Source of the DNA: Galaxea fascicularis | Taxonomy: Eukaryota; Cnidaria; Anthozoa; Scleractinia; Euphylliidae | Direction of reading: 5' to 3' | NCBI GenBank assembly: GCA_948470475.1 | Contig: OX419336.1 | Coordinates: 25,514,005 to 25,578,004 of the forward strand | Length of the DNA stretch: 64,000 nucleotides | Shown: positions 10,378 to 22,369 of the stretch, piece by piece | Numbering within the stretch: the first letter of the stretch is position 1 | Layout of the letters: every line of letters starts with the position of its first letter | Program-made: the position numbers and the translations under genes | The notes under the pieces: generated by a model | Databases searched by the model: none | What the model was told of the DNA's origin: nothing | The model's input: only the letters and a program-made list of their open reading frames with translations

Positions 10378-10739
10378 AAAAGAGAATGATTTTATTATCA
10401 CAGACTGCAAAATGATCCATGCCTGGGAAGCAATGTTTGTCAATATTTTCTCCATTGTCCACATAAACAAGGTCCTTATTGAGAACTCCGTCAATATAAC
10501 TCTGAACCCTGAGAGGAACATACAATCTTTTTCAGTGAAATACATTTAGATTTCTGTAACATCTGCGCTGCATAATGTAAACAATCCGTCGCTTTGTTCC
10601 TTTCCTTCACTCATTTACCGCACGGAAACCATCTCTTCAACTCTGGAAAAGGCAGTTGGCCAGGGGTCTTTCCTCGTATAGAAGCTCTGTCAATATCATC
10701 CTCTGTAAAGGTAATTTTCGGCGGATTTCTTACAGACAT
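10378..10739 (-). pseudogene. First two exons of a SAP-domain protein
   Basis: Exon 1 (10739-10617) begins M-S-V-R-N-P-P-K and contains the SAP-like helix L-P-F-P-E-L-K-R-W-F-R-A before a GTAAAT donor. Exon 2 starts at 10508 after CCTCTCAG and reads V-Q-S-Y-I-D-G-V-L-N-K-D-L. The same layout ([10 protein letters not shown], then R-V-N-D-Y-I-D-S-G-L) occurs at 35809-36255. SAP motifs bind AT-rich DNA. Later exons are not visible because the Tc1-like element begins at 10291. Possibly the 5' end of a SAP-SWIM-YqaJ accessory gene. Confidence 0.5.
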
Positions 10740-12003
10740 GTTCAAAGTGCCCTATATTGTCTTGATTTTCCCACGAATGATCACCACCAAGTCTCGCTTT
10801 GATGTTACCAAAGAAATCTTGATGTTATCATGCATAAGGGCCATTCTTGTTGCAGCATAAACTGTTTCCCACTGTTCACCTGTTCTGGAAGCAGTATCAG
10901 GCAAATCTGCTGTCACAGCTAAAGGATCTTGGGGGAATAACAATAGCAGGGGATGGGCGCCATGACAGCATGGGTCACTGTGCAAAATACTGTGCTTATA
11001 CCATCTTCTGCTGCACATTACCTCGCATCATCCACTTTGCTCTTGTTCAGGTACAGTTTAATTATGTACATGCAGTACCCCCACATTAACTGAACATATT
11101 GCATGTTTGTTTGAAAGTTCTCAGTCAGTCAGTAAATTGTTTGCTCCTTACTTGACACTTTTACAGAATGTATAATAATTGTAAATTGTTGGCCATAGAA
11201 GTTAATTTTATTTGCCTGTTTCATTGCAACCATTCTTAACTTTTGCAAGCCAGCTAAATAAACACAACAGGTTTTTTTTTTCATAGCTTCCTATTTAAAT
11301 TTCAGAGAAATCAAGCAGGTAGCAGCCCTGCAATGGAATTCATGGGGTTCCAGACATGCATGAATTTCCTCCTTGGATGTGGCGTGGTTATCACAACATT
11401 GATATCAGACAGACATGTTCAAATTGCAAGCCATACGAGAAATGTCTTGAAGAATATCACCCACTACTTTGACCTCTGGCATCTGAAAAAAAGTATGACA
11501 TTGGATAGTACTTGTCTGATTATGTACAGTGTTTCAGACCTACAAATTACATCTGTATGTACTTCCTAACTTTTACTTTGAGTCAGTATCACAAAATTTG
11601 CTACATCAAAGTAGACAACTTTCTCTAAAACAGCCAGTCAAAGCAGTGCAACCCAGGCCATAACATACTGCATTGGCAGAACCAAGAACCATGACCATAG
11701 ACCAACACTGTATATTTTATCTCCCCTGCTGCAGCTGCTAAGAGGAGATTGAATTAGAAAATATTTCAGCATTGTTGGAAAAAACTAGGTTTCTGAAATT
11801 GGCTACTGAAATGTAGTAACACAGCTTCAATTAACATTATTTCAGAGATCTGAAAAGCACTCTCCAAGATTGCCAAGGAAAAGGGAAATGAAGATATCCA
11901 ACAATGGGTGAAGCCTTGTTAAAAGCACCTCTATTGGAGCGCAACTACTACCTCTGATGGCAATGGAAAGGTCATAAGGGCTAAATTTAAGTCATTCTTA
12001 AGA

Positions 12004-12981
12004 GCGACTTGCTGTAAGGATCACCTATACCTATGCAAGATAGAAAAAAATCGATTTTCTGAAAATTTGTCAGGAAGAAGGTGTCTACTAACTTGTTTCA
12101 AAACTGTAACTTTGAGGTTGTTTGAATTTGTATTTTCTTCTCCAGGCGGCCTCTTGTATTTTGCCTGTAAAAGAGCCAAACTCGGCCCTGAAATTGCACT
12201 TTTTGCGAAGGCTAGCAGCAAAAATATTGTGTGTGGCTAGAAATGCTAACCCATATTATTAAAATATAATGCTTTAGTACTTCATTCATGTTGTCAGATC
12301 CTTATGTAAAATGAACCTGAATTTTAAACAAATTTTCAAAATTATACGCGACGGTGATGACGCGTCACGTCCAAATTTAGGACAAATTCGTGGACCAAAA
12401 AGTCAATCTGGTACATTAATTTACCTCCCAGAACTATTTTTCTGGATGAAAGTAACACTTTATCTTACTTTTTATCACAAATCTAGCTTGGGTAAATAAA
12501 ACGCAAACATTTGACAGTGTCTTTGAAACCAGGCACTTGAGCTAATCGCTTGACATTTTGACCTTTCACACCGGGACTATTATCTCGAACATTGACCCTG
12601 AAATGTTTGCCTGTGGGTCTCAATCTGGTTAAATAATTGTTTTAAGCCTCAGATATCAGTTACAGTAATCTGAAGGCAGTTTCTAGCTGCAAACGAGCAT
12701 ATTCCGCAAAGGCTAATTTTGAATAATTAATCATGTGGCAGTTAGCAAGCACAGACAATGCACGCAACAAAAATGTCAGTTTGTAAATCGTTATCCGTTT
12801 CCCTACCAAGACCCACTTTAGTAGGTCCGCAGGACACCCAAAAGTCAACACGATCGTACTAAGCCAAAAAGCCCAATAGGGGGGTAGAATAATTGCCAAG
12901 ATCAAGAAGAAAGGTTTACCCTTCAATCGAGCTGCTTTGTCAGTGATTTGGAAGTGTGTATTTTGATTTTCGCTTTTCAAA
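12004..12981. other. No gene recognised; left flank of piggyBac 1
   Basis: AT-rich. A 106-codon hydrophobic reading frame on the minus strand (12660-12980) lies against the transposase start and is probably chance. No convincing TTAA-anchored terminal repeat found. Confidence 0.35.
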
Positions 12982-14750
12982 ATGGCGTCGTCTTGCAGTG
13001 CTCATGCTGCAGAACACAAAGAGTTGAATTTTTTCACATCAGATGAAGAAGAAAGCGAATTTGAGGGCTTTGATTTGGATGAAATGCCCCTACGTTTCTT
13101 TGCATGTGGCAACTTTGACCAAGAAACAGACAGTGAAGAAGATGCTAACTTATTTCTTCACAATGACAGCGATGAAGAAGACAGCGGGAGCGAATCAGCT
13201 GATGATGAACTAGTTTGGAGCGAAATTCTGACTCCACAGACTGAACTTCCCTTTGATCAGAGAACTGGTCCAGTCAGAAATTTACCCACAGACTAGAAAG
13301 CGATCAACTTCTTTGACTTGTTTTTCACCGAACGTTTGTATCGTTTGATTGTCCGCGAAACAAACAGATATGCTCGGCAGGAACAGCAGCACCTTGGCAA
13401 GGACCTGCAGTGGAGAGAGTTGTCCATCGAAGAGTTTCGTACGTGGCTGGGGTTGTATTTTGCAATGGGATTAGTGCAAAAACCGTCGATCTCAACCTAC
13501 TGGGAGACGAATTAAGAGACATCGACTCCTGCCTTTGGAAAAATCATGCAGAAGCAACAATTTGAAAGCATTTTGCGATTTTTACATTTCATGGACAATA
13601 ACTCTGTTTTGCCACGGGTGGAAGACCGTGACCAACTGTTCAAGATAAGGCCGGTTATCGAGGAGCTTGTGCGCCAGTTTCAACAAAATTATACCCTTGA
13701 TGAAACTATGGTAAAATTCAAGGGAAGAAAGTTCTTCAGACAGTTTCTTCCAAGCAAGCCAATCCAGTTTGGTTTCAAATTGTTTACCCTGGCGGAATCC
13801 AAATCTGGTTACATCTGGAATTTTGAAGTCTACACAGGCCGCAAAGGGGAGGCAGAGCAGAATCAAACAAAGAATGTTGTTGTTCGCCTTACAAACCCTC
13901 TTCAGGATAAAGGCTACCGGCTGTTCACAGACAATTTTTACACAAGTCCCGATCTTTTTTTTACTTTGAGGGAACATGGAATTCAAGCTTGTGGAACTGT
14001 CCGACCAAACCGGAAGGACCTACCGAAGGAAATAATGGACCATAAGCTCCCTCTTGTCAAAAACTTAACGAGAGGTCATTCCCTGTTTAGACAGAAGGGA
14101 CATGGCAGGAAAAGGAGTTTGGATGCCCAGCTGCCATAAAGATATATAACGAGTTGATGGGGGGAGTAGACCTTGCAGATCAACGCATTGCAACATACAA
14201 GAAGCATTTCAAGACATCCACTTGGTACTTGGCTCTATTTTATCACTGCCTGGAGCAAAGTTGTTTGAATGCTTTTATCGTGGAACAGGCTACCCCAGCC
14301 CATGTCAAGCCGAAACGTACCCAACTCCAGTTTCGTCAAGATTTGGCAAAACAGCTGGTTGGTGGGAAGTCTACCAGGCTAACCCAGGCTACCCCAGCCC
14401 ATGTCAAGCCGAAACGTACCCAACACCAGTTTCGTCAAGATTTGGCCAAACAGCTGGTTGGTGGGAAGTCTTATGTAAAGATGACAGGCAGGCCTTCAAC
14501 ACCTGTGCCTGCTGAAACAAGATTTGACAAAAGTCAGCTTCACCATCTGGAGAAAACTGAAAGCAAGAGAGCCTGCATTGTGCATGTTCAGGAAGTCAGA
14601 ACTGTGTATCGGTGTGCCGTGTGTGAACGATCCATGTGTGTCGAGCCCTGTTTCCTCAGATACCACACTCTTCCAGAGTTCAAGTATAATGATCCATCAA
14701 ACACAAGGTCAAAGAGTGGAACAAAAAGAGCCAGACAAGATGCTGAATAA
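12982..14750 (+). pseudogene. piggyBac transposase, copy 1
   Basis: From the ATG at 12982, an acidic N-terminus (D/E/S-rich, about 100 codons) leads to a piggyBac core with the D-D-D triad: D240 in L-D-E-T-M-V-K-F-K-G-R, D317 in T-D-N-F-Y-T-S (77 residues apart, as expected) and the aspartate at 14169 in G-G-V-D-L-A-D-Q. The C-terminus holds a cysteine-rich domain, R-C-A-V-C...C..C, used by this family for DNA binding. Damage: TAG at 13294, TAA at 13513, and a deletion with frame change near 14100-14120 removing about 50 residues before the third aspartate. A 99-bp tandem duplication adds 33 residues in frame. The enzyme would excise and insert at TTAA. A Schlafen-like or PGBD host gene is unlikely given the stops. 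Confidence 0.85.
14286..14471 (+). repeat. 99-bp in-frame tandem duplication in piggyBac 1
   Basis: Segments starting at 14286 and 14385 share CAGGCTACCCCAGCCCATG and the sequence up to GGTGGGAAGTCT with only a few substitutions. The unit is 33 codons, so the frame is kept. Confidence 0.9.
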
Positions 14751-15716
14751 ATATCTTTTATGTCTACAACTCTCATCTGTTGCCTGGTTTCCATGACAAC
14801 CAGCTAAAAAAAATCTAAAATAAAGCAAAATGATAATGAAGAGTTTTACAACAAGCAGAAGACTCTTGTTGCTTGTTTTTTTGCTAAATTTTCAGTATAA
14901 AATTGCTTAGTTTGAATCTACAACATTTTTTATTATTGTGCAACACTGTCAAGATCTTTACTACAATTGTAGGTTGGGTTACTGAGTAATCACAGTCTAA
15001 AGACCATTCCTGTGAAGAATTTTGGAATATTCAATGTCTGGACATTGTTTGGAGCAGAATTAAAGTGAGGTTTTAGTACAAACAAAAATTCAGTAGAGCT
15101 TTTAGTTTATTTGGTCTCATTTTGCATGAAAAAGTTTTATTTGATTGACAGGTCACTCAGTTTCCATGGTAACAGAAAGGTATTGTGAGTGATACATCTA
15201 TGGAAAGCTGAACTCTCCAGGATTATAAAATATATACTTATGGCTACTTTGAAGTAAACCAGTATCTTAAAGGCTCACTTGTTTGTAACCATGTTGATTT
15301 CAAAGTTAATTCTCCTGAGAAACTTGGTAGGGAAAGGGTTATCAGGAAAAATCTTAAGGAAAGCTAGAAGAATAGTTTACTAAATACTTGGAGTTATTTC
15401 TTACCTTAATCTCGCCTTTCATGATAAGAAGTGGTAACATTACTGCGGCTTTGTGGCTTGTTTGAAACACTCCCGACGGTTGCCAGGCTACAAACAAAAC
15501 CACGGACACAGGAATCCTAAGGTCACATGAGGGCGTCCTTGTTTATTTATCTTCATTGTTACTATTGGTTTGGTTGTCTGTTTGTTTTTTGTAATTGATT
15601 GTTTTGTTGCCTTGGTTCTGTGTTGTGGGGCTTTATCCTTTATGATATTGACTACAGCATAGATATCATTACATGCACTTCTAACAAATAACAGTAAAAT
15701 GTTTCTTATTTGCAGT
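14751..15716. other. No gene recognised; right flank of piggyBac 1
   Basis: AT-rich. An A/G-rich GGGAAAGGGTTAT at about 15330 resembles a decayed inverted piggyBac end, but no matching left end was found, so I do not call the boundary. Confidence 0.3.
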
Positions 15717-15843
15717 GCCAGTTCAGACAGAAAGGGATAGCCTAGGGCAGTCTACTAGAGCACGTCCAGTCTGTTCTGCTTGCAAAAACCCAATGAGAGG
15801 ACAGAGATTTATAACAGACTGTCCAAAAAATAGCAAAGAATAA
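15717..15843 (+). CDS. Possible orphan exon with C-x2-C motif
   Basis: After an acceptor-like TTATTTGCAG the frame reads V-P-V-Q-T-E-R-D-S-L-G-Q, then R-P-V-C-S-A-C-K-N-P-M-R-G and a terminal D-C-P-K-N-S-K-E before TAA. The pattern looks like the zinc-binding tail of a repetitive cnidarian protein, but I cannot name it and see no partner exons. Confidence 0.3.
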
Positions 15844-16989
15844 CAGTTATTTTGTTATGGTTTGATTACATGAGCTTGGCTGGCTAGTGTTGCTATAATC
15901 TTTATAGTCTGTTAAATTCAACAAGAGTCAACATCACAATTACATGGAAAAATCTCAGTCTGGTTAGCTGGGATCTAGATGTTGTGAATTTGCACATGTC
16001 CGAGTCCACTTGTTTGTCCTTCGGTTGCCTCAACTTTGATAGTGTTAAACTCATCTTGACTACTCTCTTCGGCGGTTTGTTCACTTTCTGTGCCAGATAA
16101 GTACCAGTATTCAGCCATGGCAAATACTTGTTAAAGCGGTTTATTTTCTGATGGGGAATCGAATCCGGCGGATTATCAACACTGATGCCTGGTTTGGTGA
16201 ATATGTATCTTCCTGAACATACATCACAGACTTTGTCACATGGGACTATGATGAGCCTGCTGGTCCTATCTCCAGCAGGGCGGGTCAACCGCAAAAAAAC
16301 AGGATTTTGCAGTTTTTAAAAAATCATAAAAAATTCGCGTTTCACTGAAATCCAAAAAAATTTTTCATAGAAGCTCATTGGGTGATGCTAAGAATCATAT
16401 GAGAAATTAAAACTTTTTCGTTATGGGCACTTTAATCGAGCTTGGCCTCAACATAGGTAGGCTACGTGCCAAATTTTGTCGCAATTGATAAAATCCTTGC
16501 AAAGTTATTAGTGGTTTAAGTTTTTACAAAATGGCGGACACAAGTTTGTTGGTACCATGCCCCTAGGGGTTTTTTTAACACGAAAACAAGGTGATACTTT
16601 AAGTGCCTTTAACTCTTAGAGAATATTGAGGTACTGCTCAGAATTCCTTGGCCTTAAAGAGTGGGCCAAGGGCTCTCTGGCTAGGCTGTTGGTTTCATTC
16701 CACACTTGAATGTCTGTAAGTGCCAGGGGTCCAAAAGCTCTAAAAGTTTTTCAATTGAAACTTGAGAGGTACACTGTTGCTAGGTTGTTGGTTTCACTCT
16801 GCACTAGAATGTCTGGAAGTACCCTTTAAAATTTTGGAGATAATCTAAGTGGTTTTGAAGCTCTGTGACATGGGTCCCACTTACAGTTTCTGGTGAATGA
16901 CCATTAATTAATCGATGTCCACAGCTCTCGCTGTACGCCAAAAAGTCTTCGAATTCTCTAGCTGCATAATTCATCCAAAACAATCAACA
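15844..16989. other. No gene recognised
   Basis: A 130-codon minus-strand frame (15902-16294) with a C-D-x-V-C-D-V-C patch has no recognisable domain. The rest is AT-rich with stops in all frames. Confidence 0.35.
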
Positions 16990-19493
16990 ATGGCTTTCCA
17001 AAATCTTATTCGTTTAGCAAGGTTATCACTGGTGATCCAACAGAAGAACAGCAATTGGGGTTGGAGCCCATAAAAGTGGACAAACCAAACATCAAGCTCA
17101 CCCCAACTGAGATCGCTGTGCAACAGCAATGTTTCTCAGAGGTTGCTGCTGTGGCAGGAGCCCTTGGATTAACAATATTTGAGAAGTGTGCTACGAATAC
17201 CTTACGCGAGGCTACATTGAAGCGACCCTTGAAGCCTCTAACTATAGATCCACAAGGTTATGCGCAATCTATGCAGGGGTTGCTTTCAGAACTGGAGAAA
17301 CACGCTGAAGACAACAAAGATGATGACAATTTTGGAACTGTTTGTGAACAAGAAGAAAAACTAACTCTTGTTTATGGATCTGATGACACTGTACTTGGAA
17401 ACGTTGAAGATGCAGATGCAGATGCTAGTGATATTGTTAGTGTTGTAGCTAGCAAAGGTGATGGTGGTCTAGGGTTAGTTGCTCTTGGAACTGGTGGGGT
17501 TGGTAGAAAGGTTACAAGTCAGCATGTTAAGAGTTCCAGTTAGTGTTGCAGTTAACAAAGATGATAGTGGTGACAGTAAGCTTCCTGTTGCAACTGGTGA
17601 GGAAAGTGGTGACGGCAAACATGTGGTCCCCAAAGGGAATGAAAGCAATAAGAGTGGGAAAAGTGCCAAAAGCGACGATAACCATCTTCAATCCTACCAA
17701 GGAAAATAGTCACAACAAACGGCACAGCTGCCCATTTTGCGACTTTGTTGGTGTGCATCTACCAAGACACCTTGCCTCAAAACATTCAGAACATGCTGGA
17801 ACTGCAAGGGAGCGTGCATGCTTGGTGTACAGAGCTGATGAGGAGGTTAACCAAAAGAAGGGAAAAACAACGACCCTCTGTACCACTGTGGGCTTCCTGA
17901 TTGCACCACAATAGTCAGCCGAATGTCACAGCACTTGTGGGGAGCACACAAGCTGGCGGACCCTGGCAGGATATCAGCTGCCAAGAAAACTTTCATGAGG
18001 ATTTCAGGTACAAAAACAAGGCGTTAAAAACCAAGGCCAGAGCAAAGCTCTAAAGCCAGCCCATCTAAAAAAGGAAAGCAACTAGTAACTTCCCAAGAAA
18101 AGCTAACTAACAAGGCTAAGCCCCTTGAAAAGCCCCCTAGAAAGAAAAATCTGAAGTACAATATGATGATGATTCTAATGATTCCCTTCAAGAATCCTCT
18201 GAAGAATGTGAAGGTGCAGAGAAGCTTTTTCCTAAAGAAGGAATGAAATGGGGTCAATTGCAACGAGATGCCACCACCAGGGGCCACTTATTATCCAGCT
18301 TCTTCAGCTATATTCTCCACGCGGGGCGACGGCGTCATTCTGAAGAACAGGCACTCATCCACACTCGCCAACTAAATATCATTTTCGAAACCTTAGACCC
18401 TTGTGGAACTGATAAAAAAATAAAATAAATAATTACTTTATTTACCCTCGGATTTTAGAGTAGCTTATGCAGCTAATATCTCCGAGCATTTATCAAATAA
18501 ACTTAACATGATAAGAATCCCAGCCGGCGGGAGGCAAACCGGTTGGCTATTTTACAAGGATGACCAAGGAGTTGAACCAGGTACTTACCCAGAACAACAC
18601 CAGCTAGTGCCCAGAGCGGGATTTGAACCCGGGTCACACGCATTGAAATCCAGCGCCCTAACCACTCGGCCACCCTGCCTCCCAACTGCCTTATCAGAAA
18701 CAATGGTTTCGATTACTGGGATAAATTAGCTGGCCCAAAACTAACAAGCAAAGAGCTGACTGGCAACACTTTGAAGGTGTATATCTGCAGCCTGGAAATG
18801 TTAACCACTTTCATTCAGAAGAATTTGTTTTACAAGAAAGACCTACTCTGTGAATCAGACAAAGTGGCCATAATAAGTCTCAATACCCCCTGCCAGAGTA
18901 CAGGTCGACAACCACAAGAAAGGTAGATGATTGCTTCAAAAAACTAAAACCAGACGACATAAGACAATTTGAGAATTCCGAGCTGGCAAAGAATGCTGTG
19001 AAGCTTTTGGCCGACACTATCAACCATTGTCCCCTGACCAAAGGTGAATTCCCAGTAGTTAGTGACTACGTTTTGGTCACAGCAATGTATGAGAATGGTG
19101 CTAGATCGGGACCACTTGAGAATGCAAAGATGACATGCTTCAAACAAGCAGAGTTTACTGAGTCCAACAACCACTGGACCATCATTGGGAATGAGCACAA
19201 AATCACAAGCCACCAGGGCCCTGCTGAAATTGCAATGGACGGATGGCTCTTTGGCTACACAAAGTTGTATGTTCAGTACATTTGCCCATGCTTTATAGCC
19301 AGTGGAGAAGAACATCTTTTCATTAGGGATGATGGCCACGCCTTTAGAAAAGGTACCATTGGCCCTCATGTTGCTGAAGTGACGGGCAGGCATGTGACAA
19401 GATTTAAGAGTGACAGCAACGAAAATCTGGAAGATCTATTCTTCCAGTGCTGGCAAGATGTCACCCATGACTGTGGACTCTACACAAGCTGTT
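16990..19493 (+). pseudogene. Zinc-finger tyrosine-recombinase-like protein
   Basis: The best frame begins before 17055 (I-N-N-G-F-P-K-S-Y-S) and gives about 160 codons of acidic N-terminus. After a frameshift near 17530 come two C2H2 units: C-P-F-C-D...H-L-P-R-H-L...H (17729-17790) and C-G-L-P-D-C...H-L-W-G-A-H (17884-17950). A lysine-rich linker follows, then a SINE, then from about 18700 a recombinase-like body: S-T-G-R-Q-P-Q-E-R-K, D-D-I-R-Q-F-E-N-S, Y-E-N-G-A-R-S-G-P-L-E-N (box I-like arginine) and the core to L-Y-T-S-C at 19493. The C-terminal box II with the tyrosine is missing. Domain order matches multicopy recombinase-fold proteins of fish and cnidarians that carry N-terminal fingers; these may be Crypton-like. 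Several frameshifts and stops make it a pseudogene. Confidence 0.6.
18430..18688 (-). mobile_element. tRNA-derived SINE (minus orientation)
   Basis: On the minus strand the head has a pol III A box TGGCCGAGTGG (18662-18672) and a B box GGTTCAAATCC (18619-18629) in a serine/leucine-tRNA-like context. The body continues through CTCCTTGGTCAT and AGCCAACCGGTTTGCCTCC, shared with the copy at 60.73 kb, and ends in an A-rich tail near 18430. It interrupts the recombinase-like pseudogene. It is not a tRNA gene: the 3' acceptor arm is missing and a ~190-bp body follows. Confidence 0.8.
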
Positions 19494-20888
19494 AATGCTT
19501 GCGTTACATTATTGTTTAATTTAGACTTCCAGTGGGCGTTCACTGTCTATTGATTTATATGATCATAGTGTTACTAGTGTTGCATTTTTGTCCTGTGGTC
19601 TCGTCACGTGTACAAGTTATTCAAGTCGTTTTGTTTTAAAGTTTCTTTGGTCACGCCACCAGCGTACCGGGACCGATATGTAAGTCAATATTTATTATTC
19701 TTTTGTATTGTGGCAATCGCCCCTTTTTAGGTTCCGTTGGCGTTTGCTTGTTTATCTTTGGGTCGGGCTATGTTATGTCATTTTGGTTATTTTATTTAGG
19801 CCCTTGTAGTATGTATTTATGTCACTTCTTTAGGGAAAGCGTAGGCTTAGGTAGCTTTCCAAATGTTTATTCCTTTACGCATGATTGCTGATTATTGTAA
19901 CTGATTTGCCCTTAGTTTCGCTATTCAATATTTCTTTTAGTGCCACGTGCTATTGCATAATAGTTTTACTATTCCTTTAGTGATTCGGTTTGTGTTTGCA
20001 TTCTTTGTAGTTTACGACTTGTTTTTAGTTGATTTGGACCCTTTCAGTCCGTAAAGTATCCCCACGTTTGGTTTACGATTCTTTGGGCGCGATTATCCTT
20101 GACACTTCATTCGGTCTCACAAAATCGCTTACCCACAGCTACACAACCCATAGAACAGCATTTCACCCACTTCCCTAAGATGCCTAGTAGTATCACTGGT
20201 ACTAGTAGTATCAAAAAAAAAAGTAAAATGGTTTTGTGCACGTGGTGGTTGTGGGCAAAAGAAAAAACTAATGTACACATTGTCCTGTCATTTGCTATGT
20301 GTATGTTAGTGATGTTAATTGTGTCCCTTCGTGATGGGGCTCATAATGCATCTGTTATGTGTTAAAACAACAACAACACACAGTCTGAGACATTCATTAG
20401 GGATAAACCAACCCCTGGGGAGTGCCCCACGAATGTTCTCAGTCTGCTTGACTGTTGTCAAAAAAAAAAAAAAAACCCAACAACAACAAAAACCTGTAAA
20501 TGTTGTATATCATGCAACGTATATCTTAGTTCTGTTGAATATGACCAGATCCGAGCGTGGTTCAAGAATTCCTATTAAGGTCAGGTGAATCACTTAATGA
20601 CAGTGACGGGCTTTGTATTGTTGTAATGTTTGTGGTGTTTGTGTGTTTGTGTCCCTCTCACAGTAGTCCTACTTTGTCATGGTTGACAGGCTTGTGTGCC
20701 TTTAAGAACCTCAGACCTGTACAGGTCTGAAGGGGAGAGGCCAGACTAAAGGGGCTACAACATCTTTGTGCACGTCTGTTAAATACTCTTGGAAAAATAA
20801 AACCCGTCATATTCTGAGAAGAGGCCTCAGAATATTACACAAGGTTGTACACATTGTAACCATTTTGATCAAAATTTTGAAAGTGTCT

Positions 20889-20962
20889 AAAAGACTTTCT
20901 TTTACTTAGTTTATCGCGAAAATAGTTCTTTTAGCTATAAACTAAGTAAAAGAAAGTCTTTT
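20889..20962. repeat. Hairpin with 25-bp perfect arms
   Basis: Arms 20889-20913 and 20938-20962 are exact inverted copies (AAAAGACTTTC... and reverse) around a 24-nt loop. Weaker pairing continues outwards. Probably a small foldback or MITE. Confidence 0.85.
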
Positions 20963-21242
20963 GGACGCTCTAAAAGTAAGATAGGCACAATTTTCAAAAC
21001 TCCTGTAAGAAAATTGCAATTCTAGGGTAAGCAAAAAACTTGACCCAAACAGCTAGATTTAAGTTAATCTTTAACGTGGCACCAGTTTTACATCATTCCC
21101 CATCATTACTTAAAAGATTAAGGACAATGCAGTGTAAGTTTAGTGCAATGTAAGGAATGCGCAGTTTGCAGTGAGCAGGGTGCTGTCACGGTCAGGAGGG
21201 CACAAAAACCCCCCCTGAAGGACGGCGCGGATGAACATGCCC

Positions 21243-21271
21243 CAAACCCCTAACCCCTAACCCTAACCCTT
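21243..21271. repeat. Interstitial telomere-like repeat
   Basis: Four imperfect CCCTAA units (two as CCCCTAA), matching the TTAGGG type used by cnidarian telomeres. Confidence 0.7.
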
Positions 21272-21987
21272 AGAGCTAATCAGTGAACCCAAAAACCGAA
21301 TCTGATCTAAATCTAATACAGTTAAAAAACAAAATTACCTAGTTAAGAAGAACCAACTAGTGAAAAAATAAAATTTACTACAACATACACAAACAAACTC
21401 TTATCAATGTCGGGTTGTATATTGTACCTTTTTTTCTACATTTACAGTGTGTTTCACAAAACTTTTGACAGACGGTTTCCAAAGTTCGTTTGAAATTCTT
21501 GCAGTTCGCTGCATACTGAGCAATTTTATTACATAGTTGCCAGACAAATCGCGAACTTTGAAACGAAGTTGTAAATGAATCCCACTGTCACACTACAGGA
21601 GAACAATGAACAGTTACTTCAAAGAATTTGGCGTAATATTGAAATCAAGATATAAACATTGTTCATAATGAAATGGTAATAAAGTTATTGTTCCGTAACC
21701 TTTTCGAGTTATTTGTTTAACTAATAGTGTTCTCTCAGAGTACTTAATATGAATAAAACAAGAAAAACTTGAGGGGGTCTTAAACCCGGATGGGCTTATA
21801 ATCAGCTTATTTTTGGTTTGCATGTAGGTGAGCCTATAACTGGGGGGGGGGGGGGGCTCATAAGTGGCAGTTTACAGTATCGGATAAGCCACTGGCACAT
21901 TCCAACACTTAACCATATGTCATAATTAAGTGAAGTACGATCGTCCGGGTGAGTTAGTCCTGAGAAGGACTGTTTGTGGCGACATTG

Positions 21988-22051
21988 ACTGACGTTTCGA
22001 CAACCTGAGCGGAAGTCATCATCAGAGTCAAGTGATTTGTGTAACGTCAGT
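21988..22051 (-). ncRNA. Hammerhead ribozyme in Penelope pLTR (left arm)
   Basis: Inverted copy of the 23353-23416 ribozyme with identical stem III, CTGATGA, stem II and GAAA elements when read on the minus strand. Confidence 0.8.
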
Positions 22052-22155
22052 AGATGGTATAAGTACTCTGGTCGTTGATGTGATTGGTCAAGGAAGTCGT
22101 GATGTTATTGGTCGACTGTCAGTTAAGCCTAGTTGTCATTGGCTGAGAAGACTGT

Positions 22156-22302
22156 ATACAGTGATTGGTGCGTTTCGATCCATCTTTTGTTAGTCTAATG
22201 TGTGTACGTGTATTGTTAGTAAAATTAGTTGGTCTGTTGTTTGTCTGTTGTAAACAGTGATTGGTGCGTTTCGATCCATGTTTTGTTAGACTAATGTCTG
22301 TA
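22156..22302. repeat. Two-copy direct repeat in Penelope 3' region
   Basis: Segments starting near 22156 and 22253 share CAGTGATTGGTGCGTTTCGA and the following ~25 bp; period about 97 bp. Confidence 0.75.
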
Positions 22303-22369
22303 TGTGTGTCGTTGTCGGTCAGTCTGTTGTTTGTCCGTTGTTTATGTTGTCGACAAGTCATTTGTAAGG

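Larger units (their letters stand above)
6236..12003 (+). pseudogene. Kolobok-like DDE transposase, exons split by intron insertions
   Basis: Four exon blocks are visible. 6236-6594 (acceptor TATTTCCAG, donor CGG/GTGAGT) has C-x2-C, a G-T block, W-C-S-Q-P, then, after a frameshift near 6440, A-G-N-F-L-L and L-F-S-G-G-S-F-T-K-V-A-Q-I. 10856-11049 has I-A-G-D-G-R-H-D-S-M-G-H-C-A-K-Y, the D-G-R-x-D-S-x-G-H signature. 11306-11492 has L-I-S-D-R-H and H-Y-F-D-L-W-H-L-K-K. 11846-12003 has G-N-E-D-I-Q-Q-W and two stops. The exon at 6236 also ends with a stop in T-H-*-R. The long intron received the Tc1-like element at 6822-10291. The catalytic aspartates of blocks 2 and 3 remain. The C-terminal exons are not found. 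Assignment to Kolobok is from motif memory; a related cysteine-headed DDE family is possible. Confidence 0.55.
19494..21916. other. No gene recognised; short repeats only
   Basis: Holds a near-perfect hairpin at 20889-20962, a short telomere-like tract at 21243-21271 and a 15-G run at 21842-21856. T-rich sequence at 19.5-20.1 kb may be untranslated sequence of a retroelement, but I can show no coding part. Confidence 0.4.

Noticed and set aside
12660..12980. 106-codon hydrophobic minus-strand frame
   Set aside because: Abuts the piggyBac start on the other strand, has no recognisable domain and looks like chance.
15330..15345. Right TIR of piggyBac 1
   Set aside because: GGGAAAGGGTTAT resembles an inverted end, but the site is TTAT rather than TTAA and no left partner was found.
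18619..18688. Candidate tRNA gene
   Set aside because: A and B boxes are good, but there is no acceptor 3' half and the sequence runs into a SINE body shared with 60.7 kb.
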